Source: Hypoxylon rubiginosum (lineage: Eukaryota; Ascomycota; Sordariomycetes; Xylariales; Hypoxylaceae). Taken from it: a stretch of 64,000 nt of DNA. Made by a program: the position numbers and the translations under genes. Below are positions 46,801 through 56,428 of this stretch, in pieces; within the stretch, counting starts at the first letter, position 1, and each line of letters opens with the position of its first letter. The DNA lies in NCBI GenBank assembly GCA_902806565.1, contig CADCXA010000031.1, positions 620,001 to 684,000 of the forward strand. The letters are read 5' to 3'. The notes below the pieces were generated by a model, which had not been told where the DNA came from, did no database searches, and saw nothing but the letters and a program-made list of their open reading frames with translations.

Positions 46801-49697
46801 TGTTATTCGGCATATCACCTACCTACGGCGCCACCTCCGATACCTATCTATAAGCCTCGATGCAACCCCCTCGACATCTCATTTCGCCCCCCTCGGGACC
46901 TACATGCATTATCGCTGCTCTTCGACTTTTTATTACGAGCTGTACGAGAGATCGTTAACGGACGATAGATGTCTGAAGATAGTTAACTCATCCGCGCGCG
47001 GCCGAGAAGTTTTAATCAGGGGGTTACACTGGACCGTGCCCCGGGTGGAGGTTCTACCCTAATTTCAACGATGGGCCGCATTTTAAGACCCCAAAGGGGG
47101 ACGGGACCGAGTTTAGTACCCTGAGGTAAGATGCCGCGTTACATTCTACGCATGAAAATTTCCAATAGTCTCGATTTTGCTCTGGTCACTCTCCGGGATG
47201 AGGCTATAGTATTAGCTACGCTCAAGTTCTATAGTTCATCCCCCCTTGCGCGAATCCTCTATCGCCAAGGCTTAGCTATAAGATACATATCGTGACGTAC
47301 CATCCGAGTGGATTCTTTTCGTCGTCTCTATCATTCACGATACAGTATCACGGGCATAATCAAATATCGATTCATTCGGTATCTAGGGCACCCCTAGAGT
47401 AGTGGCTTCATGCGAAGAAGAATTCTCCGCATTCAAGACAGGTATCGAGTTGTGTACCTCTTAACGAGCGCTTATGGCAATTCATCACTCAGCCCCCCTG
47501 GTCTTTGGGAAGGACTACAGATCCATTACTACGATAAGATTTTAATATGGCCACGGAAGAACGCGAAAAATATTCTCACCGAATCGCGTCGCGTAGACAT
47601 TGCGCGACCTCCATCGTCGTCAGAGGGATCGTCCGGGGCGGCGGGCTCGTTGAAATGCACGACACCTCGTGTTCAGCTGTCCGTTGGACCCCTACTCCGT
47701 CATCCCGCTGCGTTGGAGCGGCGCTGTTCCTGCGCCAGACGGCAAGCCCTCCATCATACCCATCCAGCCATCATGCGTAGTTACATCATCCCGTAGGGCC
47801 AAAGAGCCCCCCCCGGGGGGAATCAGGCAATTAGCACTGCCACGCCGAAGCAGCAGCCGATCCCGCCGATCATTGCCCGTTGCGCCGTATGGGGGCCGGC
47901 CTTGTTTGCCGGAACGGTGCTTAGGGCCCTTAACGCGGGCCCATTATTGGGCGGATCTATCGGGTTTTTTCCTTCTTTTTTCCCTTCTGGAAAGCAAAAA
48001 GCAACTATACGTATCTGCAAAGAGCGTCGTCCTCTCCGATGATCCTTGGCAGATCCCAAGAACGGCAGAAAGGGTCTTTTCTGTCTCCCCAGCTCCCTCT
48101 ATCTCTTCTCCTGCTAGCTAGGGGGGGTTCACGGGTTCACACTAACTTAGGCGTATCGGGCCTGACCACTGACTCGGGTCCTAAGCGGGATCGTACGATG
48201 TAACAGTAGATTTCGTTGGGTCCCATCCACCATCTCCTCCCTGCTCTCCGAGATGGGGGACGTTCGTCGATAATTACTTCTTTCGAGTATTGCGTACCCT
48301 GCCTTATATGACCGCGTCTGAAAAGATCTGCGCGATTGATGCTATTCCCAGCCTCGTCAGCTCCCGCTCGGTAGTCCAACACGAGCTTTTTCCCCCCCCG
48401 CCGCCGGCGCCTTGTCCTGCGCGCACCCGTGCAAGCGCACGCGCGCTCGCTCGCTTGCCCGGCTGGTTCCGTTTACGAACTCTTGATGTCCGGTTCCTTG
48501 CAGGATCGGCTCCAGGTAAGGTCTCTAGGAAGTCGTGGTTTGTACTGTACTTTCGGCGTCGTACAGATACATACAAGAGACGTACATGGCTCCCTAGGCC
48601 GTACCGTTTTTCTTAACTCGCGGCATTATCCGCGGCCGGACACCCCTTACTATGAAAGCGTTTCCCTGCGACACATCCCGGCGCTACTGGACGACAAGAC
48701 GCAGGCGAGCTCGTGTGCCTGAAGATCGTCGTGGAATTCTGCATGGAAACATGGAAAAGACCCTTGAGAATGGGAGTATAGGGCTCGTGCCAACGTGGGC
48801 AACCTTCGTGTTCGATGAAGGAAGACGCGAAGGATAGACACCCGTGAGCCGTGTCGATAGCAAGAATGCGACCCTCTACGCCTATACCGAGTAAGAGAGG
48901 AGTCAACGTTGGTATTGTCAAGGGTCGTTAGTTCAATAGGTCCCTAGGGTACCTGCTATTGTCGAGCAGGATAGGGGCAGGATAGGGGAAGGAACAGTAA
49001 CCGACGGTATATCGATACCGATACATCACCGCCGTAACTTTTCCCCTAGCAACTCCCATCGAGACGAGACGTAGATACGTCTTACGTGCAATCGAGGAGG
49101 ACATCAAATCAATTTCGAACTCACTTTCTGTCCATACTACTAGTTCCTCGGCAGGTACTTCACCAGTTTTAGCAGAGCATTGGTCCATCATTATAGACGA
49201 AAATTCGTCATCTAAAGGCTTCGGTGTGCTGGCGATGTAGCCGAGCTCTATTTTGCTGCATATAGGCCCTTCCTTATATTGGGGCACATCGATCATGTAG
49301 CTACGTTCGCGGCGCTTGACAACGCCTTGGGCAGATGGCTACGGATAAGATCTTGAAAGAGGAGAATGATCAAGTCTCTAGCCGCTCCTCCTCCGCCTAT
49401 ACATCTTACCATGCCTGGTCGGAATGCCCGAGTCGAAGAGGTACGTGAATGCTAAGAAAGGATGGGCTTGATAACAACAACAGTCGATTTGAGAGCTGCT
49501 CGGAAGTGTCCCACGCGTTGTAGGTAATGGAATAGGACTAGATAAACGAAAACGCAGAAGACGCGAGTTTTGAACAGCCCGTCTTTTCGGAAGGGCCATG
49601 GATCGTTAGATATCAGGTAGATTATCAAACATTAACATAATAAAATAGGAGTAATCCAGTGCCGTCGTATCTTATAAATACACCGTTTGCCATGCTT

Positions 49698-49718
49698 CCC
49701 CCCCCCCCCCCCCCCCCC
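49698..49718 (+). repeat. Homopolymer run of 21 C
   Basis: An uninterrupted C21 run about 160 bp beyond the stop codon of the coiled-coil gene. Its true length is likely uncertain in any assembly. Confidence 0.85.
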
Positions 49719-49879
49719 TCCACCCCGAGATTAGTTCCTCCAGCCGTCTAGATCCAACGCCAGTAACATACCTACCCTAGGTAGGTAGGTTAGATAGATA
49801 GACAGTGGTATACAAAAGAGACGAATACATCCATGTATGTGCCAGCGAGTGAGTAATTTTCGTACAGCGTGTCACGTTT

Positions 49880-52093
49880 TTACACCAGATCGACAGCCCC
49901 GTCTTCATCTCCATCTCCGTCTTCATCCTCATCCATAAACCCCAACCCGCTATCGTACTTGCGCTTCTTCCTCCCCTTCCCGGTCTTAGCCAGCTCGCCC
50001 GCCAGGTACGCGCCGGACCGCATGGGACTGCCGTCGGGCGTTGTCGTCGCCGCAGTCCCCTCATCGTCGTCTTCTTCAGCCGCGCTGCTAGCCCGTTTCG
50101 ACGACGACGACCGAGTCGTCTTCCGGGGCGTCGCCTCCAGGAACTCAGCCCCCATCCTTACGACCCTCTCGAGCTCCGCCCTCATGGCGTCGACGGCCTC
50201 CTTAGCGCGCCGCCTCTCGCCCTCGGCGCGCCGCCCCAGCCCCAGGTTCTCGACGCGCAGCTGCTGCACCGCCGCGTGCGACTCGTGCAGGCTGCGGGCC
50301 GCGTCCTCGATCCCGCGCCGCAGCTCCGCCACGCGCGCGTCCCGCACCGCTAATGCCGTCCCGTGGTACTTGTTCAAGGCCTTCACCTCGGACGCCCGCC
50401 GCCGCTGCAGGCTCGCGAGCTGCGCCCGGCACGCCTCGGCCTGCGCCCGCACGTCCGCGAGCCGCGCCTCGAGGTCCGCGGCGCGCGTCCGGCTCGCCGC
50501 GAGCTCGGCCCGTGTGCCGCGGACCTCGGACTGCAGCTCCGCCTCGGCGTCCCTGCCCTCGCGCTCGAGCCGCTGCACGAGCGCCTCCAGCTCCGCGACG
50601 TCGCGCTGGTAGCTCTCGGCCGCGCCCTTGAGGCGCTCGACGCTGACCTGCAGGTCGGCTATCGTCTCGTCCCGCTCGCGCAGCTTCGCCTGCAGGCCGT
50701 CCGTGGCGTCGACGCGGGCGCCGAGCTGCTGGCGCAGCGACAGCTCGAGGGCGTGGTACTCGTCGATGGCCTCTTCGTCCTCCTTCACGCGGCGCGCGAG
50801 GTCGCGCAGCCGGGCTAGCACCAGGTCTAGGACCTCGGCGCCGCGCGAGGATAGGGGTAGGGTTAGCTCCCCCGGGGTCAGGTACTCGAGCTCGAGGCGC
50901 GCGGACCGGAAGGCGCCCGCTAGAGATGCGACGACCTCGCCGGCGTCGCGGCCCGCGAACCCTAATGCGCTGAGGGACGTGTTTAGGTCCAGGAGCGCCG
51001 CGGTGCGGTCTGATAGCGCTTGCAGGACCGAGTTGAGGTGGGCTTCGACGTCCGGGTTCGGCTCCGCCGGCGTGCTAGCGGCAGTGAGTTTGTCTGCGAT
51101 GCGTGTCTTGAGAGCTTCGTGGGTGTCGATGACTTCGGTTAGCTTGGTCAGCTCGAGGCGGAGAGACCCTAGTTCGGCCTCGAGAGCCTCCTTTTCGGGA
51201 TCGGGGAGTGATGCTTGCACGCCGACGTGAGATGACTGAGGCGTTATGGGTGGCCCCCTTCGCATGGAGCACGGTGTGGCGGGAACCGTTGGACTCGTGC
51301 AAGGGGGCGTGGGGAATGATGCAGATGCTCGGTTCTTAGACGGCGTGCTGCACACCAAGTCCGCCATAGTCGTCTCGCCAAACCCTTCGTCGTCGTCCAT
51401 GTAGCTGTCGGAGAAGGGATCCCGTGCAGCCATGGTCCACTCGAAGGGCTGGGTCCGGTCGGCCTCTGGGCTCGGCGATCTGCGGCGCAGCTCACTTCTA
51501 AGTTCTTCGATTTCTTTTTCCAGCTCTAGGATCCGGTCTGTGTCCTGGGCCATGGTGGTGTTCTGCAGCCTATCGATCTCCTGGTCCTTCTCCGCCAGCT
51601 GGTCTCGCAGGCGCTGCAGTTCGGTCTTGTGGTCCTGCACGCGCTGTCGCTTCTCCTGGTCGAGTGCGTTCATCTCCTCGCTGAGCCCGTTCCGCCGGAT
51701 GCGCCGCTTGACGCGGTCAGAGAGGACCTGGCGTAAGGAGGGGAAACGGACTTCATTGTTATTAGCGTTGCTGTTGCTGTTACCGTTGCCGCTTAGCTCG
51801 TCCTCGTCTTCTTCTGAATATGGTCTATGGAGAATCGGTGCTGAATGACGCCTTCGCTTGGAAGGAGGTTCGACATCGAGAGATGTACGGCGGACCATGG
51901 GAGTTAGCCCGGTCGTAGAAGGGCCCGGGTCTGAAAATCGGACCCTCTTCTTGGACTTTGGTTTGCTTGGGGTCGTCGAATATCTCGATGTAGAATCTTC
52001 TGATAGAACCCGTGATGTATTGGATACTGCCCCACCAACATTGCTTCGGGGCGTGCGACGAAGGGCAATGGGGAGATCTTGTTCCTCCGCCAT
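49880..52093 (-). CDS. Large coiled-coil protein, probably nuclear, unknown role
   Basis: A single uninterrupted frame of 737 aa. Residues 1-110 are disordered and basic with candidate nuclear localisation signals (KSKKRVRF near 47; SKRRRHS near 80) and acidic EEDEDE. A first coiled coil covers about 140-205 (LQRLRDQLAEKDQEIDRLQ). A Ser/Pro/Thr-rich linker follows. A long second coiled coil runs from about 305 to 690, Ala/Arg/Glu-rich with heptad leucines. The C-terminus is basic then very acidic (GRKKRKYDSG, then DEDEDGDGDED). No enzyme motif is visible. The architecture fits structural proteins of the spindle pole body, kinetochore or septal region, but I cannot name a family. The 3' half is very GC-rich, which creates long antisense open frames that I regard as shadows. 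Confidence 0.85.
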   Translation of the reverse strand: MAEEQDLPIALRRTPRSNVGGAVSNTSRVLSEDSTSRYSTTPSKPKSKKRVRFSDPGPSTTGLTPMVRRTSLDVEPPSKRRRHSAPILHRPYSEEDEDELSGNGNSNSNANNNEVRFPSLRQVLSDRVKRRIRRNGLSEEMNALDQEKRQRVQDHKTELQRLRDQLAEKDQEIDRLQNTTMAQDTDRILELEKEIEELRSELRRRSPSPEADRTQPFEWTMAARDPFSDSYMDDDEGFGETTMADLVCSTPSKNRASASFPTPPCTSPTVPATPCSMRRGPPITPQSSHVGVQASLPDPEKEALEAELGSLRLELTKLTEVIDTHEALKTRIADKLTAASTPAEPNPDVEAHLNSVLQALSDRTAALLDLNTSLSALGFAGRDAGEVVASLAGAFRSARLELEYLTPGELTLPLSSRGAEVLDLVLARLRDLARRVKEDEEAIDEYHALELSLRQQLGARVDATDGLQAKLRERDETIADLQVSVERLKGAAESYQRDVAELEALVQRLEREGRDAEAELQSEVRGTRAELAASRTRAADLEARLADVRAQAEACRAQLASLQRRRASEVKALNKYHGTALAVRDARVAELRRGIEDAARSLHESHAAVQQLRVENLGLGRRAEGERRRAKEAVDAMRAELERVVRMGAEFLEATPRKTTRSSSSKRASSAAEEDDDEGTAATTTPDGSPMRSGAYLAGELAKTGKGRKKRKYDSGLGFMDEDEDGDGDEDGAVDLV

Positions 52094-52999
52094 CTTGTAC
52101 TTTTATGAGTTACGATGACCGATGACAGATGACCGATGACAAGCAGGCCTTACGTGAGGACCACAACCAACAAACACGATCTGACACGATACGATCTGAT
52201 ACGATGCAATGTAAGCAATCTTCTTAATGTTAATGCAGGAGGAGCATGAGTGAGTCCAATAGGATGTTTTATCGGCACCCGTCCTCTTAAGAAGGTCGCG
52301 TCGCGGCCACTGTATGTACCTAAGGAGGTAAGTAAACAAGACATTCTGCCTGTGTTACCCTTTGTTGTCTTTGGGTCTTTGGGTCTCATAGTGGGCATAG
52401 TGGGCGTAGTGGGCATAGTGGGGTGACGGGGAGATGGTCCCCTAGAAATCTCGGCTTTTGTTTACACATTTCCTATCGAGTCGTAGCTCCAATTGCCCCG
52501 CGATCTGGCAGCCAATCGTTCCAAGGCTGCAGGGGAGCTTCTGGAACATCCCCACTTTCTTCTCCATTTCTCCAAAACATCTTTCTCCATCGATTTTTTT
52601 GCTTTTGCTTTTGCAAACGATCAAAAGCAGGCAACATGGCAGCGTGCAGCGTGGTCACTCAAAGACTCGACTGTGAACAATTTGAACAAAGCTATGATTA
52701 AACTACAGAATTCCATAATATGATATCTGATGTTGCTGTGGCACGGCTTAATAAAGGTCACTAATTTCGAGTGGAAGGAAGCCTAAAGTCGAAGACTGAC
52801 CTCGAAAATAATGGACTATTCGCAGCTTCACAAGTTTTACAGGCAAGCAAAATAATTATGTTGAAAACTAACGTCTACTTAAGGCTTTTTATAAACATAA
52901 ATATTTTTCATAGCGTACCGACTTTCGGACTGTCTTGGATGGACCCGTGGAATGCAGGTTCCCGCATTGGCCTATGGTGTGGAATGGGTCCACGGTTAC
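52094..52999. other. Intergenic stretch
   Basis: About 900 bp upstream of the coiled-coil gene and downstream of the 324-aa gene. It holds a 9-bp repeat (CATAGTGGG, four copies, one with a single change) at 52387-52422 and nothing else I can support. Confidence 0.6.
52387..52422 (+). repeat. 9-bp tandem repeat (CATAGTGGG x4)
   Basis: Four consecutive copies, the third reading CGTAGTGGG. It lies about 300 bp upstream of the coiled-coil gene's start codon, in its probable promoter. Confidence 0.9.
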
Positions 53000-54052
53000 C
53001 TACCTCGGGGGTGAGTCATACGTATCAAAATGGAGATCAGCACCACGTATCGTATATCCGGTGGTGGATACGCACACGACTACGTACTTCACCGCTAGTC
53101 AGACAGTCAAGTCACCAACCCCGTGCCTAACCCGCCTCCTGAAATCTCACTTCCCTCGGACGCAGCACTTACCAGCCTGTCCCGGGCCCACGCCGACCAG
53201 CAGCGGCACGCCGTGCGGCGTGTAGCGGCGGTGGACCTGCATCACCTGCTCCCAGTCGCAGTCCGCCTCCTCCTCGAAGCTCACGAGCCCCGCGTCGTCC
53301 GGGTAGTGGACGTGGAAGCCGCCGTGCGTGCGCGCGGCCCCGAGCCCGACGTACCCCGGGTTGCGCCGCTTCCCCAGCGCCGCCCACCCGCGCAGCTCGC
53401 ACTCGCCGAGGAAGGCCGACGCCGCCGACGTCACGAGGTCGAGGGCCGGCGACAACAGCAGCTCCCGGCTCAGGTACAGCGACTCGCAGTGGTACAGGCG
53501 CACCGCCACGGGCCCGCCGGCGTTCCGTCTCCCTCGCCTCTCGGACTGGTCCGACAGCGCGGGCAGGTACACGCCCGGGTTCCGCGCCCGCTCGGCCTGC
53601 GAGAAGCGGATGGGCGAGCGCGCGTACGGCAGCACGAAGATGCCGCGCGTGCCCCGGCCCTGCACGGGCCGCGTGACGGCGCCGTGCCGCTTCAGGCTCC
53701 CGGACGTCTGCGGCCTGTGCTCCTGCGGGGGGGTGTTAGCAGCAGCAGCAGAAGAAGAGTTGTTCTGAGGAGGGATCCTCGTAGAATTAGCACGGAAGCG
53801 GCTGGAAGGAGAAGAAGAAGAAGACGGCTCCGCGACGTGATACGTGTTGGAGCGGTGCACCGGCTGTGGCGCTGTCGGAGCCGCTCTCTGCCGTGTGGGC
53901 AGCTGGGCCTTGGTGGAGTTGCGTCGGAAAAACGAGGTCAGCGAGAGCGGCATGATTCGGATCTCGCCTTCGGAGCTGTCGTCCAGGTTGGTTTCCCGCT
54001 GGGCCCGCTGGGCCTTGCTGAGGCTCTGGCCGTTCAACTTCTGGGAAGGCAT
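53000..54052 (-). CDS. Fungal protein of unknown function, 324 aa
   Basis: Exons 54052-53173 and 53094-53000 (78-bp intron). Without splicing the frame would stop shortly after a strong GTAAGT donor; the spliced tail reads AVKYVVVCVSTTGYTIRG, more protein-like than the intron read-through. Residues 1-135 are disordered, Ser/Pro/Gln-rich, with basic patches. From about 140 a folded, Arg/Gly-rich part contains RGIFVLPYARSPIRFSQAE, VRLYHCESLYLSRELLLSP and GLGAARTHGGFHVHYPDDAG. No signal peptide or TM segment. I do not recognise a named domain. The in-frame Met at 54238 would add 62 residues, but the codon context and the conserved-looking MPSQKLNGQ start favour 54052. A second GTAGGT donor at the proposed stop leaves room for a further exon. 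Confidence 0.65.
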
Positions 54053-56428
54053 TTTTGAACGAGTCGGGGGGTTGATCTGAGAGTCAAGAATCAAGTGCCC
54101 CCCGGGGGGTATGTTCAGAATTACATACCTCTTTAAATCCAGTACGGGCTGTGTACAATGCCTTTGTTTTTGCCTCTTGTAACTCTTCGATGACAAGGCC
54201 CTTTGTTGGAAGCTTACTTGTCGCAGCCTCGGGATCATATTTCCATAATGAATGTCAGGTATATGGCAAAGGTTAGTCTGAAGAAGAGGGGGTATTCACT
54301 AAGAAGAACAAGTCGATGCCTCTCGTGTCATCACGAAGAAACATGCAGAATACTTGGTTTCATCTCTTGCTCTCGATATCATTCTAATTTGAAAATTTCC
54401 CTCAGTTACTCTGCACAATGTTAGATCACAGACTAGGTATACTGCACGGTACAATCGACCAGGAAGGTAAGTAATTTACGAGTCAACTATGAGCGAAAGA
54501 CTCAGCTACAGCTCTCGTATTGCATAGCCGCAGAATGGCCAGAATGAGCCGTTCTCGCATATAACACGGGAGACGGAAGCACGGCTCCAAGATCGATTTG
54601 GGGTATAATATCAATACTACACCAAAATTTGCATTATTGCCGTTACACTGCCAGACAGAGCGTATCCGATCTGTACCGGTGAGGCCCATCCACTAGAGAA
54701 CAATGGCCCGGTCCGGGAAAAGAGAGACGTGTCAAGACATCCTTTGTCCACTGATCTCTTTTGCTCCAGTGCCGGTTCATTCCCCGAAGCAATGCGCCCC
54801 TGAATGGATCCGTTCCACGGCACGTCTCTCCACTTTTGGGGGGAAGGCGGGTAGATACTAGGCAGGCCTGATACTAGGTGATGCTTAGAAGTTGCACGTA
54901 TGAGATGTCAATTTTTGGCGTCTTGACGTCGTCGATGTTCGCCAGGTGTCATGTTTCACTTACATAGTAAGTGATTGTGCTCCCCATGGACATTTCTCCC
55001 CCTAAAATGTTAGCGCATAATCATAACACCTAATCCGGCCTCGGTCGGGTATTGTTTGATATCATCGATCACATAGTTAAGTTAGTAGCATGCTGGAGAA
55101 AAAGGTGATACGGAGAGCTGAAAAAGTGATGGATCAAAGAGCTGCTGCTGGCTGGGTATGGCTGCAACATATAGTAAGCGGCTAATATTCCGCGATTTTT
55201 GTCTAGGTAGGATTTCGGCTACGGGCTCGGCTCGCGCCTTTTCGGGCTTATTCCTAAATGGTCGGTTTTTTCCGTGAGGCACAAGTTGATCCATGGATTT
55301 AGGTCTCTCTCTTATCGTACCTAGGTATCGGATGTTTGCAAGGGTGGAGATGATGGATGGATTCTGGAAGAAATGAGAAACCCAAATTTCAAGGGGCAAG
55401 GGGGTGAGAAGCACAAAAACATCCGCATTCCAATCCCGTTGCTTGTCCTTCCCCAAATGCCGCCCCAATATCGCATGCCAACATCTGCCGCCCAATCTGA
55501 CGGGGCCAGAACTGCATGTATGTCAGTCTGTCAGTATGTATGAGGTATGTATGTATGCACAAGGGCGTGTGCAAGGTCGATCGTATGTAGAAGACGGGAG
55601 GGGGGACCTATAGGATATTTGGGAACCAATGAGGTGATACAACCTTGCCGTGTTCTTTTTAGTAATCCCTACCCTTTTCACTCTTTTTTACTCTCTTGAC
55701 TCTGTCGGCTTTTCCTGCTGCAACTATATACGTACGTCCTTCTCCAAATGCAACAAAGGATCGACGACGAATCCCGTGCGTCTGCATACCTAGGTTAGGT
55801 AGCTAGCGTACCTCACAAGAACTAGCAGGGGGCTTAAGCTTAGCTACCGTTGCACTCTCGCTGCTTGAAAGAGCTTCTTTTTCGTTCCGAGGTTAGGTAT
55901 GGAGTTCCACTCGGCATGCTACATGCATACGAAGGGGTCCCATCAAGGTCCCATAGGCAAAAAGCCGCCGATGGATTTGGGGGGTTCGAGCTACTCACCG
56001 CACCGGCCCAAGAATGCCCACGGTGATAGGACTTTACGGCCCCGTTTGTCAGCCCTTTGTGGGTTGTGGGTTGTGGGTTGTGGGCAATTTTTCCTTTATT
56101 CTTGCACAATCGCGATTTACGCACTTCTTTCTTACCTCATAATCCTTTTCTTCCCTCTTCCGTATGAGAGATAGCGAAAGGGTAGAGCTGAGAGACCCCC
56201 CATATCCAAACTGTCGGTTCCCAAGTTGGCTTTTTCTTTGTTGGGATCGACTCCAATTCCGAACGTGCTTCCGAAAAAAAGGGTGCCCACATAGCGTGAG
56301 GAGTAGGTAAACCCGTACGTACCCGGAGTTGTCCGTTCGGGGTGGCGTCCCTTTTTTTTCTTTTCTTCCGTACGTTTCAAAAAAAAAAAAAGACCAGAGC
56401 CAGGTCGTTCGTTCCAAAAGGTCTGCGA
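54053..56428. other. Divergent intergenic region
   Basis: 2.4 kb between the minus-strand 324-aa gene and the plus-strand MFS gene; both promoters must lie here. It includes ACCTAGGT palindromes at 55319-55326 and 55788-55795 and a G-rich 7-bp repeat at 56058-56084. No gene supported. Confidence 0.6.
56058..56084 (+). repeat. 7-bp G-rich repeat with G-quadruplex potential
   Basis: Four TGTGGGT-type units place four GGG runs exactly four bases apart, a textbook G-quadruplex motif. It lies about 345 bp before the MFS start codon on the sense strand and might affect that promoter. Confidence 0.8.

Larger units (their letters stand above)
38256..49879. other. Gene-poor stretch of 11.6 kb with relics and repeats
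   Basis: The largest span without a supported gene. It holds the CP2 gene promoter on the left, a Pol III/SINE-like tandem unit at 41693-41996, a 7-bp C-rich repeat at 43791-43820, a possible frame-broken gene relic at about 43889-44183 (minus), another patch of overlapping frames at 47410-48121 and an isolated 122-codon ORF at 48928-49296 (minus). A run of 21 C sits at 49698-49718. Base composition is moderate, with no strongly AT-rich block of the kind produced by heavy repeat-induced point mutation. Confidence 0.6.

Noticed and set aside
47910..47990. GTVLRALNAGPLLGGSIGFF as an MFS fragment
   Set aside because: It only loosely resembles MFS motif C, and the sequence before and after does not fit an MFS protein in any frame.
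49378..49599. Minus-strand ORF starting MALPKR, like the ubiquitin-conjugating enzyme Ubc13
   Set aside because: Only the first six residues match. The Ubc fold and active-site Cys context are absent.
49869..51230. Several plus-strand ORFs of 138-247 codons opposite the coiled-coil gene
   Set aside because: They are Ser/Arg/Ala-rich shadows of the GC-rich sense frame, which has clear heptads and is uninterrupted for 737 codons.
53123..54058. 311-codon plus-strand ORF opposite the 324-aa gene
   Set aside because: Arg/Val/His-rich composition typical of an antisense frame. The minus-strand frame has better composition and a spliceable end.
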